From Chloroflexota bacterium (GTDB taxonomy: Bacteria > Chloroflexota > Dehalococcoidia > Lucifugimonadales > Lucifugimonadaceae): a stretch of 64,000 nt of DNA. The translations under genes were made by a program, and so were the position numbers. Of this stretch, positions 26,250 through 35,058 are shown piece by piece; the stretch's first letter is position 1, and each line of letters opens with the position of its first letter. The notes below the pieces were generated by a model, which worked only from the letters and a program-made list of their open reading frames with translations, ran no database searches and was not told where the DNA came from. Location: the NCBI GenBank assembly GCA_027624075.1, contig JAQBUH010000004.1:1-64000 (forward strand), given 5' to 3'.

Positions 26250-26921
26250 ATGAAGGTCCTATTTCTCCAGGATGTCCGGCCAACAGCGCGCGCCGGGGAA
26301 CTCAAAGAAGTCAAGAACGGATTTGCGCGCAACTACCTGATCCCTCAGAAGCTCGCGGTCCTTGCGACGAGCCACGAAGTTGCCAGGGCGGAAGGGCTCC
26401 GCAAAGAGGCTGAGGTGCGCCGCAGGCAGGAAACTGCCGAGTGGCGGGAGATTGTCGACCGGCTGAAGGAAGAGCCGATCAAAGTGATCGTCCGCACCGG
26501 CCCAACCGGACGGCTCTACGGATCGGTCTCAGCGGCCATGATCGCGGCGGAGATCGAGACCGCCGCGGGAAGAGCGGTAGACCGTCGCTCCGTGAGGATC
26601 CCTGCGCCGATCCGCACGGCTGGTAAGTATTCGATACCTGTGCAGTTTGCCGATGGCCTGCAGTCGAGTGTCGATGTGCTGGTTGAGCCTGACGAAGGCT
26701 CGGTTGAGCGGATGGCCCAGGCCAGACGGGCGCAGGCACAGGACGCACAGGCTCGGGGGAATCAGGGTGACCCGACATTCGCCCAGGCGCTTGACCAGGA
26801 TGCGCCTGAGCCTTCCATCTTCGATGCCATTAGTAAAGATGTCACTGGTAAAAAAGAGGCCGCTGGTAAAGAGGAAGCCCCTGCAACACGAAACCGCAAG
26901 GGCTCCAAAAAAGCCAAATAG
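26250..26921 (+). CDS. rplI: 50S ribosomal protein L9 with long C-terminal extension
   Basis: Ribosomal protein L9 binds 23S rRNA and spans the ribosome surface. The product has the L9 N-terminal signature (MKVLFLQDVRPTARAGELKEVKNG in register) and GFARNYLIPQKLAVLAT, then the long helix and the C-terminal domain (VRTGPTGRLYGSVSAAMIA). At 223 residues it exceeds the usual 150 or so. The extra 75 residues are Ala-, Gln- and acid-rich, then Lys-rich at the end (GKKEAAGKEEAP), and look disordered. The start is ATG 26250, after AGAGAGGC. It is followed by dnaB, a common neighbour. Confidence 0.93.
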   Translation: MKVLFLQDVRPTARAGELKEVKNGFARNYLIPQKLAVLATSHEVARAEGLRKEAEVRRRQETAEWREIVDRLKEEPIKVIVRTGPTGRLYGSVSAAMIAAEIETAAGRAVDRRSVRIPAPIRTAGKYSIPVQFADGLQSSVDVLVEPDEGSVERMAQARRAQAQDAQARGNQGDPTFAQALDQDAPEPSIFDAISKDVTGKKEAAGKEEAPATRNRKGSKKAK

Positions 26922-26946
26922 TTCCGGATTACTCGACCTTTTGAAG

Positions 26947-26982
26947 CGCTCCAAAGCCGATGGCCTGGAGCGTTTCTGTTTC
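26947..26982 (+). terminator. Probable intrinsic terminator after rplI
   Basis: CGCTCCA (26947-26953) pairs with TGGAGCG (26966-26972), followed by TTTCTGTTTC. It begins 26 bp after the rplI stop and suggests that dnaB has its own promoter. Confidence 0.6.
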
Positions 26983-27329
26983 ATGAGCCTGCCGCGTAAA
27001 CCGGCGAACCTTTAGGGCGGGCCGGTCCGCCGGCCAAAACCCGGCCGAAACGTGGAAAAGACTGCGACTACCGGTTGCGAGGTAAGAGGCGGGTGATGAT
27101 ATAAACACTGCACCTGCCTCACCTGACCGACGCGGGCCGCCGCGGACGGTAAGCTCCGGCTTTACCCGTTGTCCGGACCGTTGCCGGCGCAACCTGCCCG
27201 GCCGGCACATTCCGCCGGAATGTGCGTGAGACAGCTATCCAGGCCAACAGTCACGATGCGGCGCCGGCGTGTTTCGCCTGCGCCGGATAAACGGGCTGAT
27301 CTGGCTGCCACAGGGGGAAATGATCGCAA
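26983..27329. other. Gap before dnaB with a 21-bp dyad
   Basis: No gene is seen. GCACATTCC (27205-27213) and GGAATGTGC (27217-27225) form a perfect 9-bp inverted repeat around GCC, about 105 bp before the dnaB start. It may be a control site for the replication operon. Confidence 0.4.
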
Positions 27330-28709
27330 TTGCTGCAGGCTGAAAGACTCCCGCCGCACGACATACAGGCCGAAGAGTCGGTCGTCGGCTCACTGCTGAT
27401 CAACGGCCACGCCATCGCTGACATCCAGGGGTTCCTCAAGGCGGAGGACTTCTACAGGCAGCGGAACCGGCTGTGCTTTGAGGCGGTGGTCGAACTGTTC
27501 AACCGTGACGAGGCCATCAACACCGTCACGGTTTCGCACGAGCTTGAGTCGAAGGGCTTGTTGGAGGAGGTAGGCGGCACCGCATACCTCGCCCACCTCG
27601 TCGCAACGGTGCCGACGTCTGTCCACGTCGTCCACTTCGGACAGCTTGTGCGACGCACTGCGACGATGCGCAGGTTGATCAACGCTGCGTCAAACATCGC
27701 AGAGATCGGCTATGCGGACGACGCAGACGTAGATGGCGCGCTGAGCTCCGCCGAGGACATCATCTTCAATGTCCGCACCGGGCAGGTGTCGCGGGACTTT
27801 GTGCATATCGGTGAGGCGCTTGACCCGTACCTGCAGGAAGCGTCTGCGCTAGACGCGCTGGATGACGATAAAAAGCCGATACCGACCGGCTACTCCAACA
27901 TGGACCAGCTTTTCGGTGGGCTGCAGCGGTCAGACATGATCGTGCTTGCGGCGCGCCCGAGCGTCGGCAAGAGCACGCTCGCCCTGAACCTTGCGGCGAA
28001 CGCGGCCAAAGAGCACGCACGCGTCGGCATCTTCTCTCTTGAGATGGGCCGAGAGCAGGTGGCGATGCGGTTGCTGGCGTCTGAGGCGCGCCTGAACATG
28101 CACGATATCCGGCTGCGGCGCTTCTCCCCCACAGAGGAGACACGGCTCGTCGATGCCATCGGATTGCTTTCCGACCTTGCGATCTATATCGACGATACGC
28201 CGTTCCAGACCGTCACCGAGATGCGAGGCAAGGCAAGGCGGCTGCAACTGATGCACGGCCTCGACTTCGTGGTCGTGGACTACATGCAGCTCATCAACGG
28301 GTCTTCGGGTGGCCGAGAGGGCAACCGGGCGCAGGAGGTGAGCGAGATTTCCCGTCACATGAAGGCGATGGCGCGTGACCTGAACGTGCCTGTGATCGCT
28401 GTCTCGCAGTTGAGCCGGGCCATCGAGCGGCGTGAGTCGCACAGACCTGTGCTGTCTGACCTGCGAGAGAGCGGAAGCATTGAGCAGGATGCCGACATTG
28501 TGATGTTCATTCACCGTGAAGACCGTTTCACGTCCGAAGAGCAGTGGAACGCTAAAAGCCCTCAGCAACCTTACCCGCGCGGATTGGCCGAGTTGATTGT
28601 TGCGAAACACAGACATGGGCCGATCGACACGCTGTGGATGTCTGTGCGCGACGAGCACGGCCGGTTTATGGAGACGCGGGCGCAGGCGGCGGTGGAGCAG
28701 CGGTACTAG
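27330..28709 (+). CDS. dnaB: Replicative DNA helicase DnaB
   Basis: The 459-residue hexameric fork helicase has the N-terminal DnaB domain (PHDIQAEESVVGSLL) and a RecA-like C-terminal domain. Motifs include LAARPSVGKSTLALNLA (Walker A), GIFSLEMGREQVAMRLLASEA, FVVVDYMQLI (Walker B), AVSQLSRAIERRE and LRESGSIEQDADIVMFIHR. The start is TTG 27330, with GGGGGAAA about 7 bases upstream. It heads a cluster with a DnaD-domain gene and a helicase loader, all on the plus strand, which suggests that helicase and loading factors are made together. Confidence 0.96.
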   Translation: MLQAERLPPHDIQAEESVVGSLLINGHAIADIQGFLKAEDFYRQRNRLCFEAVVELFNRDEAINTVTVSHELESKGLLEEVGGTAYLAHLVATVPTSVHVVHFGQLVRRTATMRRLINAASNIAEIGYADDADVDGALSSAEDIIFNVRTGQVSRDFVHIGEALDPYLQEASALDALDDDKKPIPTGYSNMDQLFGGLQRSDMIVLAARPSVGKSTLALNLAANAAKEHARVGIFSLEMGREQVAMRLLASEARLNMHDIRLRRFSPTEETRLVDAIGLLSDLAIYIDDTPFQTVTEMRGKARRLQLMHGLDFVVVDYMQLINGSSGGREGNRAQEVSEISRHMKAMARDLNVPVIAVSQLSRAIERRESHRPVLSDLRESGSIEQDADIVMFIHREDRFTSEEQWNAKSPQQPYPRGLAELIVAKHRHGPIDTLWMSVRDEHGRFMETRAQAAVEQRY

Positions 28710-28794
28710 AGCCGGAGCGGCATGGCCGTGGCGAAGTTGGCCAGGTCAGCGCGAGGCGAGGCCGGCGTGACCGTTACGCGCCACAGGCAACCAC

Positions 28795-29616
28795 ATGACT
28801 ACAGGCAGTGAAAATCAGCAGGCCCAGCGGGCGAACTCGCCGTTCCCACGCGGAGTGCAGTTCACGCCCGTGCCAAACCCTCTGCTGGCAGGGTTGCTCG
28901 AAGAGATAACAGACATCGGCGAGCTCAAGATCACACTGCGCGTGCTGTGGGCGTTGCACAGGAAAAAGTCTCATCTTCCCTATGTGACAGCACGTGAAAT
29001 GTACACAGACCGCTCAGTGAGCGCGATGCTGGGCCTGACCGGTGATCAGCTAGAACGGGCGGTTGCCACATCTCTAAAGCTGGCGGCCCAACGTGGTACG
29101 CTGCTCGAAATCCCATCTGGTGAGAGTGGCGAGGGCGGCGCCAGGGTTGAGAAGGGTGAAGCCCGCTATCTGTTGAACACAGAGCCTGTCCGCTCCGCAC
29201 TCGTGCGCAAGGGCGTTGAACTCACAGAGTCCAGCTGGCCGGAAACAGAGCCGGAAGCGGGTCCGGGCGCTGAGACGCAGCAGGCAGAGCCACGAGCAGA
29301 CCTGCGCCACGGCGTGTTCAGGGTGTACGAAGAGAACATTGGCGTGATGTCCCCGCTGATCGCCGAGAGCATCACGGCGGCGCTGCAGGAGCATCCTGAG
29401 TCGGACGTGATTGACGCGATACGAGTTGCGGTCGAAGCGAACGCCCGGAGCTGGAAGTATGTTGTGGCTGTGTTGAGGCGCTGGGCGACCGAAGGCAGAG
29501 ACGTTAGAGATCGAAGAGAGACCGATGGAAAGCCTGAACGACATTCTGAAGCGAATCGCAGCGACGAGTTCATCGAGCGTTACCTCGAACGGCAGCGAGC
29601 GCGAGGGAACCGCTGA
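28795..29616 (+). CDS. DnaD-domain replication initiation protein
   Basis: The 273-residue protein has a winged-helix-like N-terminal part (IGELKITLRVLWALHRKK, then YVTAREMY) and a DnaD/DnaB2-type C-terminal domain. The latter is seen as VFRVYEENIGVMSPLIAE followed by WKYVVAVLRRWATEGR, with the conserved Tyr, Ile-Gly and Trp residues. In Gram-positive bacteria such proteins bring the helicase loader to the origin or to restart sites. Its position between dnaB and a loader gene fits that role. Its end overlaps the start of the loader frame by 92 bp. Confidence 0.83.
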   Translation: MTTGSENQQAQRANSPFPRGVQFTPVPNPLLAGLLEEITDIGELKITLRVLWALHRKKSHLPYVTAREMYTDRSVSAMLGLTGDQLERAVATSLKLAAQRGTLLEIPSGESGEGGARVEKGEARYLLNTEPVRSALVRKGVELTESSWPETEPEAGPGAETQQAEPRADLRHGVFRVYEENIGVMSPLIAESITAALQEHPESDVIDAIRVAVEANARSWKYVVAVLRRWATEGRDVRDRRETDGKPERHSEANRSDEFIERYLERQRARGNR

Positions 29617-31033
29617 GAGCCAGTTGCCGTGCCCGGTCTGCGATGACGCGCGCTGGCTGAATGTGGACGCGCCTATCGGCTCTCCGGAGTTCGGCACCGT
29701 CGTGCCGTGCGAGTGCCAGGAGCGGGTCTGGGGAGCGCACACGACGCGCCGCCTGCGGGACTACTCCGACCTCGGACCGCTTGAGCGGATGACGTTTGAG
29801 GCGATGGAGCCAACGGGAAGAGAAGGCTTCGTCGATCCGCCGTCATTTCGCAGGGCAAGGGACGCTGCGCAGACCTACTCGCATGACCCCATGGGCTGGC
29901 TGATCATCTCAGGGCCTTCCGGCACTGGTAAAACGCATCTGGCAGCCGCCATCGCCAACCGGTTGGTCGCAGACGGCAAACCCACCAAGTTCGTCTCGGT
30001 GCCAGACCTGCTCGACCATATGCGCGCCACGTTCGAGCGAGGCAACGACGATGGCGACTCCGGCGGCGATGACTTCGTTGGTCTGTTCAACCACATTATC
30101 GAGGCGCCGATGCTCGTGCTCGACGACCTTGGCGTGCAGAGCCCGACGCGCTGGGCGGAGGAGAAGATCGACCAGGTTCTGAGCCACCGCTACGCCCGGC
30201 GCCTGCCAACCGTCCTGACGACGAGCCTGACTGTGGAACAGATGCCTGACAGGCTGCGCACACGGGTGACCGATCCGTTTATCTCGCACCGTATCGAGCT
30301 GCAGGCTGGCGTTGGCAATGCGGACCGGTCTGCAATCGGGCTGGACTCGGGCCAGCTCAAGGCGATGACATTCGACACGTTTGACGCGCGGGGGGCGAAG
30401 GGGACTTCGCAACGGCAACGGGACACGCTTGAGTCGGCTCGCTCGGCGGCGCGGTCGTTTGCGGAAATACCCCAGGGCTGGATCTACCTGGCAGGGCCGA
30501 CGGGCGTCGGCAAGACCCACCTCGCTGTGGCAATCGCAAATGTCCAGGTACAGCAGGGCCGCACCGTCCTGTTCCGGTTTGTGCCTGACCTGCTCGATCA
30601 GTTGCGCCGTGCGTACCAGCCGAACTCGGCATCGGGTTTCGATCACGAGTTCCAGGTGATCCGTAACTGCGAGGTCCTGATCCTGGATGACCTGGGGGCA
30701 CAGGCGTCGACTGCATGGGCGGAAGAGAAGCTTTATCAGCTGATCGTGCACCGCCACTCGGCAGGGCTGCCAACGGTCATCACATCTCGCATATTGCTGG
30801 ATGACGCGGCGGCGAGCGGCTTCACGAAGCGGTACTCGGACGCCATAGCGTCACGCCTGCAGGACACCCACGTTGTGTGGGAGTACCTGATGCTTGCGCC
30901 GGACTACAGGCACCGTGGCGCGGCACGAGCCGTTGGAAGCCCTGGCAGAAGCGCCGGGAAGCCGGAGCGAGAGGCGTCCGGTCAGGACCTCGCCGCACGT
31001 CCGGCCAGTCGCCCGAATAGAAACGTGGAATGA
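29525..31033 (+). CDS. Tandemly duplicated DnaC/DnaI-like helicase loader ATPase
   Basis: The 502-residue protein carries two DnaC/IstB-type AAA+ ATPase modules in a row. Module 1 has GPSGTGKTHLAAAIAN and VLDDLGVQSPTRWAEEKIDQ; module 2 has GPTGVGKTHLAVAIAN and ILDDLGAQASTAWAEEKLYQ. An N-terminal Cys cluster (CPVC, then CECQ 34 residues on) is like the zinc-binding N-terminus of DnaI-type loaders. It probably loads DnaB onto DNA. Usual loaders of this type have one module, so the internal duplication is unusual. ATG 29525 overlaps the DnaD gene by 92 bp but is needed to include the Cys cluster. It shares 4 bp with the following HIT gene. Confidence 0.85.
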   Translation: MESLNDILKRIAATSSSSVTSNGSEREGTAESQLPCPVCDDARWLNVDAPIGSPEFGTVVPCECQERVWGAHTTRRLRDYSDLGPLERMTFEAMEPTGREGFVDPPSFRRARDAAQTYSHDPMGWLIISGPSGTGKTHLAAAIANRLVADGKPTKFVSVPDLLDHMRATFERGNDDGDSGGDDFVGLFNHIIEAPMLVLDDLGVQSPTRWAEEKIDQVLSHRYARRLPTVLTTSLTVEQMPDRLRTRVTDPFISHRIELQAGVGNADRSAIGLDSGQLKAMTFDTFDARGAKGTSQRQRDTLESARSAARSFAEIPQGWIYLAGPTGVGKTHLAVAIANVQVQQGRTVLFRFVPDLLDQLRRAYQPNSASGFDHEFQVIRNCEVLILDDLGAQASTAWAEEKLYQLIVHRHSAGLPTVITSRILLDDAAASGFTKRYSDAIASRLQDTHVVWEYLMLAPDYRHRGAARAVGSPGRSAGKPEREASGQDLAARPASRPNRNVE

Positions 31034-31725
31034 GCGCGCAGGCTGGAGAACCCGGTCGCGGCCCCTCTGACGGCCTGGGCGGCGGGAGCGGAAGCGGCTC
31101 CACGTTCAGCCGGATCATCGCCGGTGAACTGCCTGCCAAGTGGGTCTCGAACGAGCCTGGCTCTCGTGTCGTGTGCTTCTACAACCGCCTCAAGTGGGCG
31201 CGAGTCATGATGCTTGTCGTGCCGCGCGACTACATGACGCAGGAAGAGCTGTGGCTGGACGATGTGCTAAAGGATGCGCTGCGGCTGGCTGTCGCAACCG
31301 GTGAAAAGCACTGCCCGGAAGGGTTTCGAGTCCTGTCGAACTTTGGCCGTGGGGCGCACCAGAGTCAGTCGCACGCACACATCCATGTGGTGTCTGGCGT
31401 TGCGGACAACATTGCGGACGCGAAGCCCATTGGCGAGTGGCAGTCCGGCGAATCGCTCGGCGAATCGCTCAAGGTGCAGAGGCATAAAGTCGAGTCTGCG
31501 CCGCACGCCGACCTGTACCGCGACGACCTGTCTTCGACCCAGTTCGAGTTCCTGACCGGCGAGGGCGCGCCGCGGGCTGCGGCGGCGGCGATCAAGCACG
31601 CGAAGAGCTTTTCCCGTGCGGGATACAGGTTGAAGGCGAACTACAGCATGGAGGCTGCGGAACAGCGCGGCGGCCCACCGGGCCTTTTCCTGCTGGGCGG
31701 CGGCCAACTGAGCCTGTACGTCTGA
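31030..31725 (+). CDS. HIT-family nucleotide-binding protein
   Basis: The 231-residue protein contains a HIT domain. FSRIIAGELPAKWV opens it, LVVPRDYMTQ follows, and the active-site triad appears as QSQSHAHIHVVSG. HIT proteins hydrolyse or transfer nucleotidyl groups from phosphoramidates or dinucleotides. An additional C-terminal part of about 100 residues ends in FLLGGGQLSLYV and is not part of the basic domain. The N-terminus is Gly- and Ser-rich. ATG 31030 overlaps the loader stop by 4 bp (ATGA), so it is the last gene of the dnaB operon. Confidence 0.85.
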   Translation: MSAQAGEPGRGPSDGLGGGSGSGSTFSRIIAGELPAKWVSNEPGSRVVCFYNRLKWARVMMLVVPRDYMTQEELWLDDVLKDALRLAVATGEKHCPEGFRVLSNFGRGAHQSQSHAHIHVVSGVADNIADAKPIGEWQSGESLGESLKVQRHKVESAPHADLYRDDLSSTQFEFLTGEGAPRAAAAAIKHAKSFSRAGYRLKANYSMEAAEQRGGPPGLFLLGGGQLSLYV

Positions 31726-31751
31726 GCCACACACATCACACCGCGGAGTGA

Positions 31752-32234
31752 CTACACAAATCTCGCGGCGGCCATGGTCCCGACGGCGACTACTACCAGG
31801 ACTGCGTTTATCCGGCTGCCGATGACGATGCGCGTTCTCAACGGCTGCAGGGCTGCCATTGTGTCTGGTTCCAGCAGCGCTCTCCTCAGCTTCGCTGTGT
31901 TTGCGCCGACCCACCCGCTCAAGAAGAAGGCGAGCAGCGACGCCACGAGCCCGATTCCGATCGCGGTGCCCCAGCCGCTGTCGAAGAGTTCGCCGAAGCT
32001 GTGGCCGGGTGTGCGCGAGATGAGCGCGAAGCCTGCCGCAATCGTAATGATGGCCGAGAGCGTGATCCAGAGGCTGTTGAGCTTGCTGATGGCGCGCAGC
32101 ACCTCGCTTTCGATCTCGTCGCCGAGGCTCCGCAACTTCGGCTCGAGCACAAGCGCCAGGTAGACGGCTGCGCCGGCCCAGAAGACACCGGCCAGAATGT
32201 GCAGTATCCGCAGAACGACTATTTCGGTGTCCAT
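31752..32234 (-). CDS. Small integral membrane protein (CopD/DUF2269-like)
   Basis: The 160-residue protein has four hydrophobic helices: VLRILHILAGVFWAGAAVYLAL, LWITLSAIITIAAGFALI, AIGIGLVASLLAFFLSGW and INAVLVVVAVGTMAAA. The first helix with H and W residues (RILHILAGVFWAG) resembles the DUF2269/CopD type of membrane protein. The role is unknown. It is convergent with the HIT gene and divergent from the third enolase gene. Confidence 0.7.
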   Translation of the reverse strand: MDTEIVVLRILHILAGVFWAGAAVYLALVLEPKLRSLGDEIESEVLRAISKLNSLWITLSAIITIAAGFALISRTPGHSFGELFDSGWGTAIGIGLVASLLAFFLSGWVGANTAKLRRALLEPDTMAALQPLRTRIVIGSRINAVLVVVAVGTMAAARFV

Positions 32235-32533
32235 CTTCCTAAGGCCTCGCCTTCGACCGATTTGAGGTTGTCAGTGTCTGCGCAGTTCGCCGCTAACGCA
32301 GGTTTTACAGAATCCAACCGCTGATGTTACCTCTGTGTGCGGTATGCTGCGCCCGCCTTGAAGCTGATCTCTGGCCGGTGTTTCCGATTGCGAATCGTTG
32401 CCCGCGAATCCGGAGTGTGCCGGATTTGCCCGTAGGCTGGTTACCACCGTTTGAGAACGGGTGAAATTCTGTGCCGCAACGCCTGAAACCCCGTCATCCC
32501 CAGATTTGCCCGCTTGTAGAGAGAGACAAAAGA

Positions 32534-33682
32534 ATGAAGATCACGAACGTCGAAGTCTTTCCGCTCACGAGCCAGCGCCCGCCGCTGCGTGCCGGCCAGC
32601 CGATTCACCCCTCGTGGTGGGGATACGACCAGACGCTGATCCGCGTCGAAACAGAGGACGGCATCTCCGGCTGGGGCTGCGCAGGCGTCCGCTGGGAGAT
32701 GGTCGACGCGGTCAAAAAGGTGCTGTGGCCGCACCTGATCGGCGAGGACGCGCTCCAGCCGGAGGCGGTCACGGAGCGGCTCCACCAGTGGACATTCTGG
32801 TACGGTCGCGGCGGCGCAATCACCGCCTACATCGGCGCGGTCGACCATGCGCTGTGGGACATTCTTGGCAAGCACACCGGCCTCTCTATCTCGCGTCTCT
32901 TCGGCGGACGGTACGTCGAGCAACTGAAGCCGTATGCGTCGATGCTGTTCTCGTGGCCTGCCGGCGAGATGGTCCGCAACCTTGAGTCCGGTCTTGAACG
33001 CAACTTTCGAGCGTTCAAACTGGGCTGGGGAACGTTCGGCCGCGAACGTGACCTGAGGCATGACGAGGAACTGGTGCGAACGGCGCGTAAGACGATTGGC
33101 GACGGCCCTGAGCTGATGGTCGACCCGGGCGGGTCGGACGTCTTCTGGCACGGCGACCTCAAGTGGGCGATGGAGGCGGCGCGCATGCTCAAGGACTACA
33201 ACGTGCGCTGGTTCGAGGAGCCGTTGCGGGCAGACGATATCGAGGGCTACAAGAGGCTGCGGGACGCGTCTCCCGTGCATATCGCGACGGGAGAGGTGCT
33301 GCGCGGCCGCCTGAGCTTCAAACCGTTCATCGATAACCGGGCGTGCGATATCCTGCAGCCGGACCAGACGATATGCGGCGGGCTGTCCGAGTCCCGGAAG
33401 ATATGGCAGGCGGCGTACGACGCCAATATCCAGATCGTGATGCATGGCTGGAACACCGCGGTCGGCGCGGCCGCTGACCTGCAGCTTTCGGCGTCGATGC
33501 CGAACGGCGCATACATCGAGTACTGGCATCCGGCGCCGTACGTGAGCGGGATCCTGAAGGAGCCTCTGCTGCTCAACGCAGACGGAATGCTGCCTGTGCC
33601 GGACGGCCCCGGGCTCGGCATCGAGATAGATGAGGACGCCTTGCGGGCGCATGCGGCTGGAGCGGACGACTACGGGGCGTGA
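32534..33682 (+). CDS. Enolase-superfamily (mandelate racemase/dehydratase) protein (copy 3)
   Basis: The 382-residue protein starts at ATG 32534 after GAGAGACAAAAGA. The barrel metal ligands are Asp197 (MVDPGG), Glu228 (WFEEPL) and Glu254 (ATGEVL), with Lys162 (FKLGWG) on the second strand. An Asp277 (QPDQ) and His304 (VMHGWN) pair can act as base. The N-terminal capping domain contains SGWGCAGV. It resembles the mandelate racemase subgroup more than copies 1 and 2 do. The substrate is probably a sugar acid or related hydroxy acid. It begins a run of catabolic genes extending to 42.5 kb. Confidence 0.9.
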   Translation: MKITNVEVFPLTSQRPPLRAGQPIHPSWWGYDQTLIRVETEDGISGWGCAGVRWEMVDAVKKVLWPHLIGEDALQPEAVTERLHQWTFWYGRGGAITAYIGAVDHALWDILGKHTGLSISRLFGGRYVEQLKPYASMLFSWPAGEMVRNLESGLERNFRAFKLGWGTFGRERDLRHDEELVRTARKTIGDGPELMVDPGGSDVFWHGDLKWAMEAARMLKDYNVRWFEEPLRADDIEGYKRLRDASPVHIATGEVLRGRLSFKPFIDNRACDILQPDQTICGGLSESRKIWQAAYDANIQIVMHGWNTAVGAAADLQLSASMPNGAYIEYWHPAPYVSGILKEPLLLNADGMLPVPDGPGLGIEIDEDALRAHAAGADDYGA

Positions 33683-34057
33683 ATTGCCGCTCAATGGCAG
33701 AAGAGCGCTCCTCTCCCGCAGCGGGCCCGCCGTCTGCGGGAGAGAATGGAACTCCGCCCTCTCCGAAGATTCGATCTTGCTCACAGGGCAGCGTTCCTAC
33801 ACCCGTGTTTTTCCAGACTGGTTCCAGTTGAACTACTTCGCATCAATTGCCGCCGGTGTCGAGAAGCGGCTCGATTCCGGCACGCTCGATTTCGACGTAG
33901 TTGCGCAGGCCCAGCCGGCCGAAGTTCGGCTCTAAACCGCCGCCGCCTGCCGGGCGGCGCTCTTGACTGTCAGCCAGCGGGTGACATCCTCTCCTCGACC
34001 CTGGCCGCCGTATCGCGCCGGCACACACGCGCCCCCCTGAAATGAGAGGTAAACAGA
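33683..34057. other. Gap between enolase 3 and creatininase-like gene, with strong hairpin
   Basis: A perfect 11-bp stem, CTCTCCCGCAG (33711-33721) and CTGCGGGAGAG (33734-33744), lies 28 bp after the enolase stop, with a 12-base loop and no U-tract. Short frames after it (to about 33935) have protein-like stretches such as DWFQLNYFASIAAGVEKRL, but no ribosome binding site and no family. I do not call a gene. Confidence 0.45.
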
Positions 34058-34909
34058 ATGGCGATCAACGGAAAGTGGCGTTACGAGGACCTGACGTGGC
34101 CCGAGATGAACGAGGCGGTCCAGGCAGAGCTGATTCCGGTGCTCCCCGTCGGGACGATGGAGCAGCACGGCCCGCACCTGCCGGTGAAGATGGACCGCTG
34201 GACCGCCACTGAGATCGCCCGTGCGGCGTGCGAGCAGAGCCCGGACAGGCTGCTTTTCATGCCGCCCGTCTCATACGGCTATACGACGCATGTGATGGAC
34301 TTTCCGGGGTCTATCACCATCCACCACGAGACGTTCATCCGCTACATCACGGATATCCTCAAGAGCCTCGCGTACCACGGCTTTTCGCGCATATTCGTCA
34401 TCAACGGCCACGGCTCGAACATGCCTCCGCTCGACCTTGCTTGCAGGCGGGCGAATATCGAGACGGAGGCCCAGGTTGCGCTCTCTTCATGGTGGGGACT
34501 GACGGCCGCCGACCCGGAGTTCATGAAGACGTGGCGGAAGTCTCACTTCCCCGGCGGCTGCGCCCACAGCGGCGAGGCAGAGACATCGCTTGCCCTGCAC
34601 CTGGATGCCGACCTGATCCAGATGGATAAGGCGAAGACTGAGGAGATCGCCTTTCACCGGCACGAGTCCGACTTCCGCTGGGTTGACCTGTGGGGAGCGG
34701 GACCGGTTGCGATCACGTCGTGGACGAGCGAATACACCGAGTCCGGGATCTGCGGCGAGGCGGACCTTGCGACGCCCGAGAAGGGCCGGATGCTGTTTGA
34801 CGAGGCGGTGAAGAACCTGATCGCATTCACGGAGGAGTGGGTGAAGACGCCGCGTGACCCGAGAGTGGACCACCACGTGGTCAAGCCGCTGAGTGAGCTG
34901 CCGGGGTGA
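34058..34909 (+). CDS. Creatininase-family amidohydrolase
   Basis: The 283-residue protein has the creatininase/MftE fold signatures: PVGTMEQHGPHLPVKMD with metal His and Asp residues, FVINGHGSN, and CAHSGEAETSLAL with the metal Glu. Family members hydrolyse cyclic amides such as creatinine, or cleave related compounds. The substrate here is unknown. AGAGGTAAACAG precedes ATG 34058. The gene follows enolase 3 on the same strand and belongs to the catabolic island. Confidence 0.9.
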   Translation: MAINGKWRYEDLTWPEMNEAVQAELIPVLPVGTMEQHGPHLPVKMDRWTATEIARAACEQSPDRLLFMPPVSYGYTTHVMDFPGSITIHHETFIRYITDILKSLAYHGFSRIFVINGHGSNMPPLDLACRRANIETEAQVALSSWWGLTAADPEFMKTWRKSHFPGGCAHSGEAETSLALHLDADLIQMDKAKTEEIAFHRHESDFRWVDLWGAGPVAITSWTSEYTESGICGEADLATPEKGRMLFDEAVKNLIAFTEEWVKTPRDPRVDHHVVKPLSELPG

Positions 34910-35058
34910 TCGAAGCCATTGCGGCAGGCGCGGGGCCGAATCGAATTCGCTGACTGGCTGTAGCGGTCAATCGCCACAATTAGCGGCAGCGTCTGCCATT
35001 TCGATCAGTCGACGCTGCTCCGGAGATGCCAGGCCGCCCAGGGAATTTGCGAAAGCCC

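Noticed and set aside
32441-33784. Long minus-strand frame over enolase copy 3 (447 codons)
   Set aside because: It is a shadow of the enolase-superfamily gene, with no family features.
33746-33940. Small gene between enolase 3 and the creatininase-like gene
   Set aside because: There is no ribosome binding site, competing frames are equally open, and no family is recognised.
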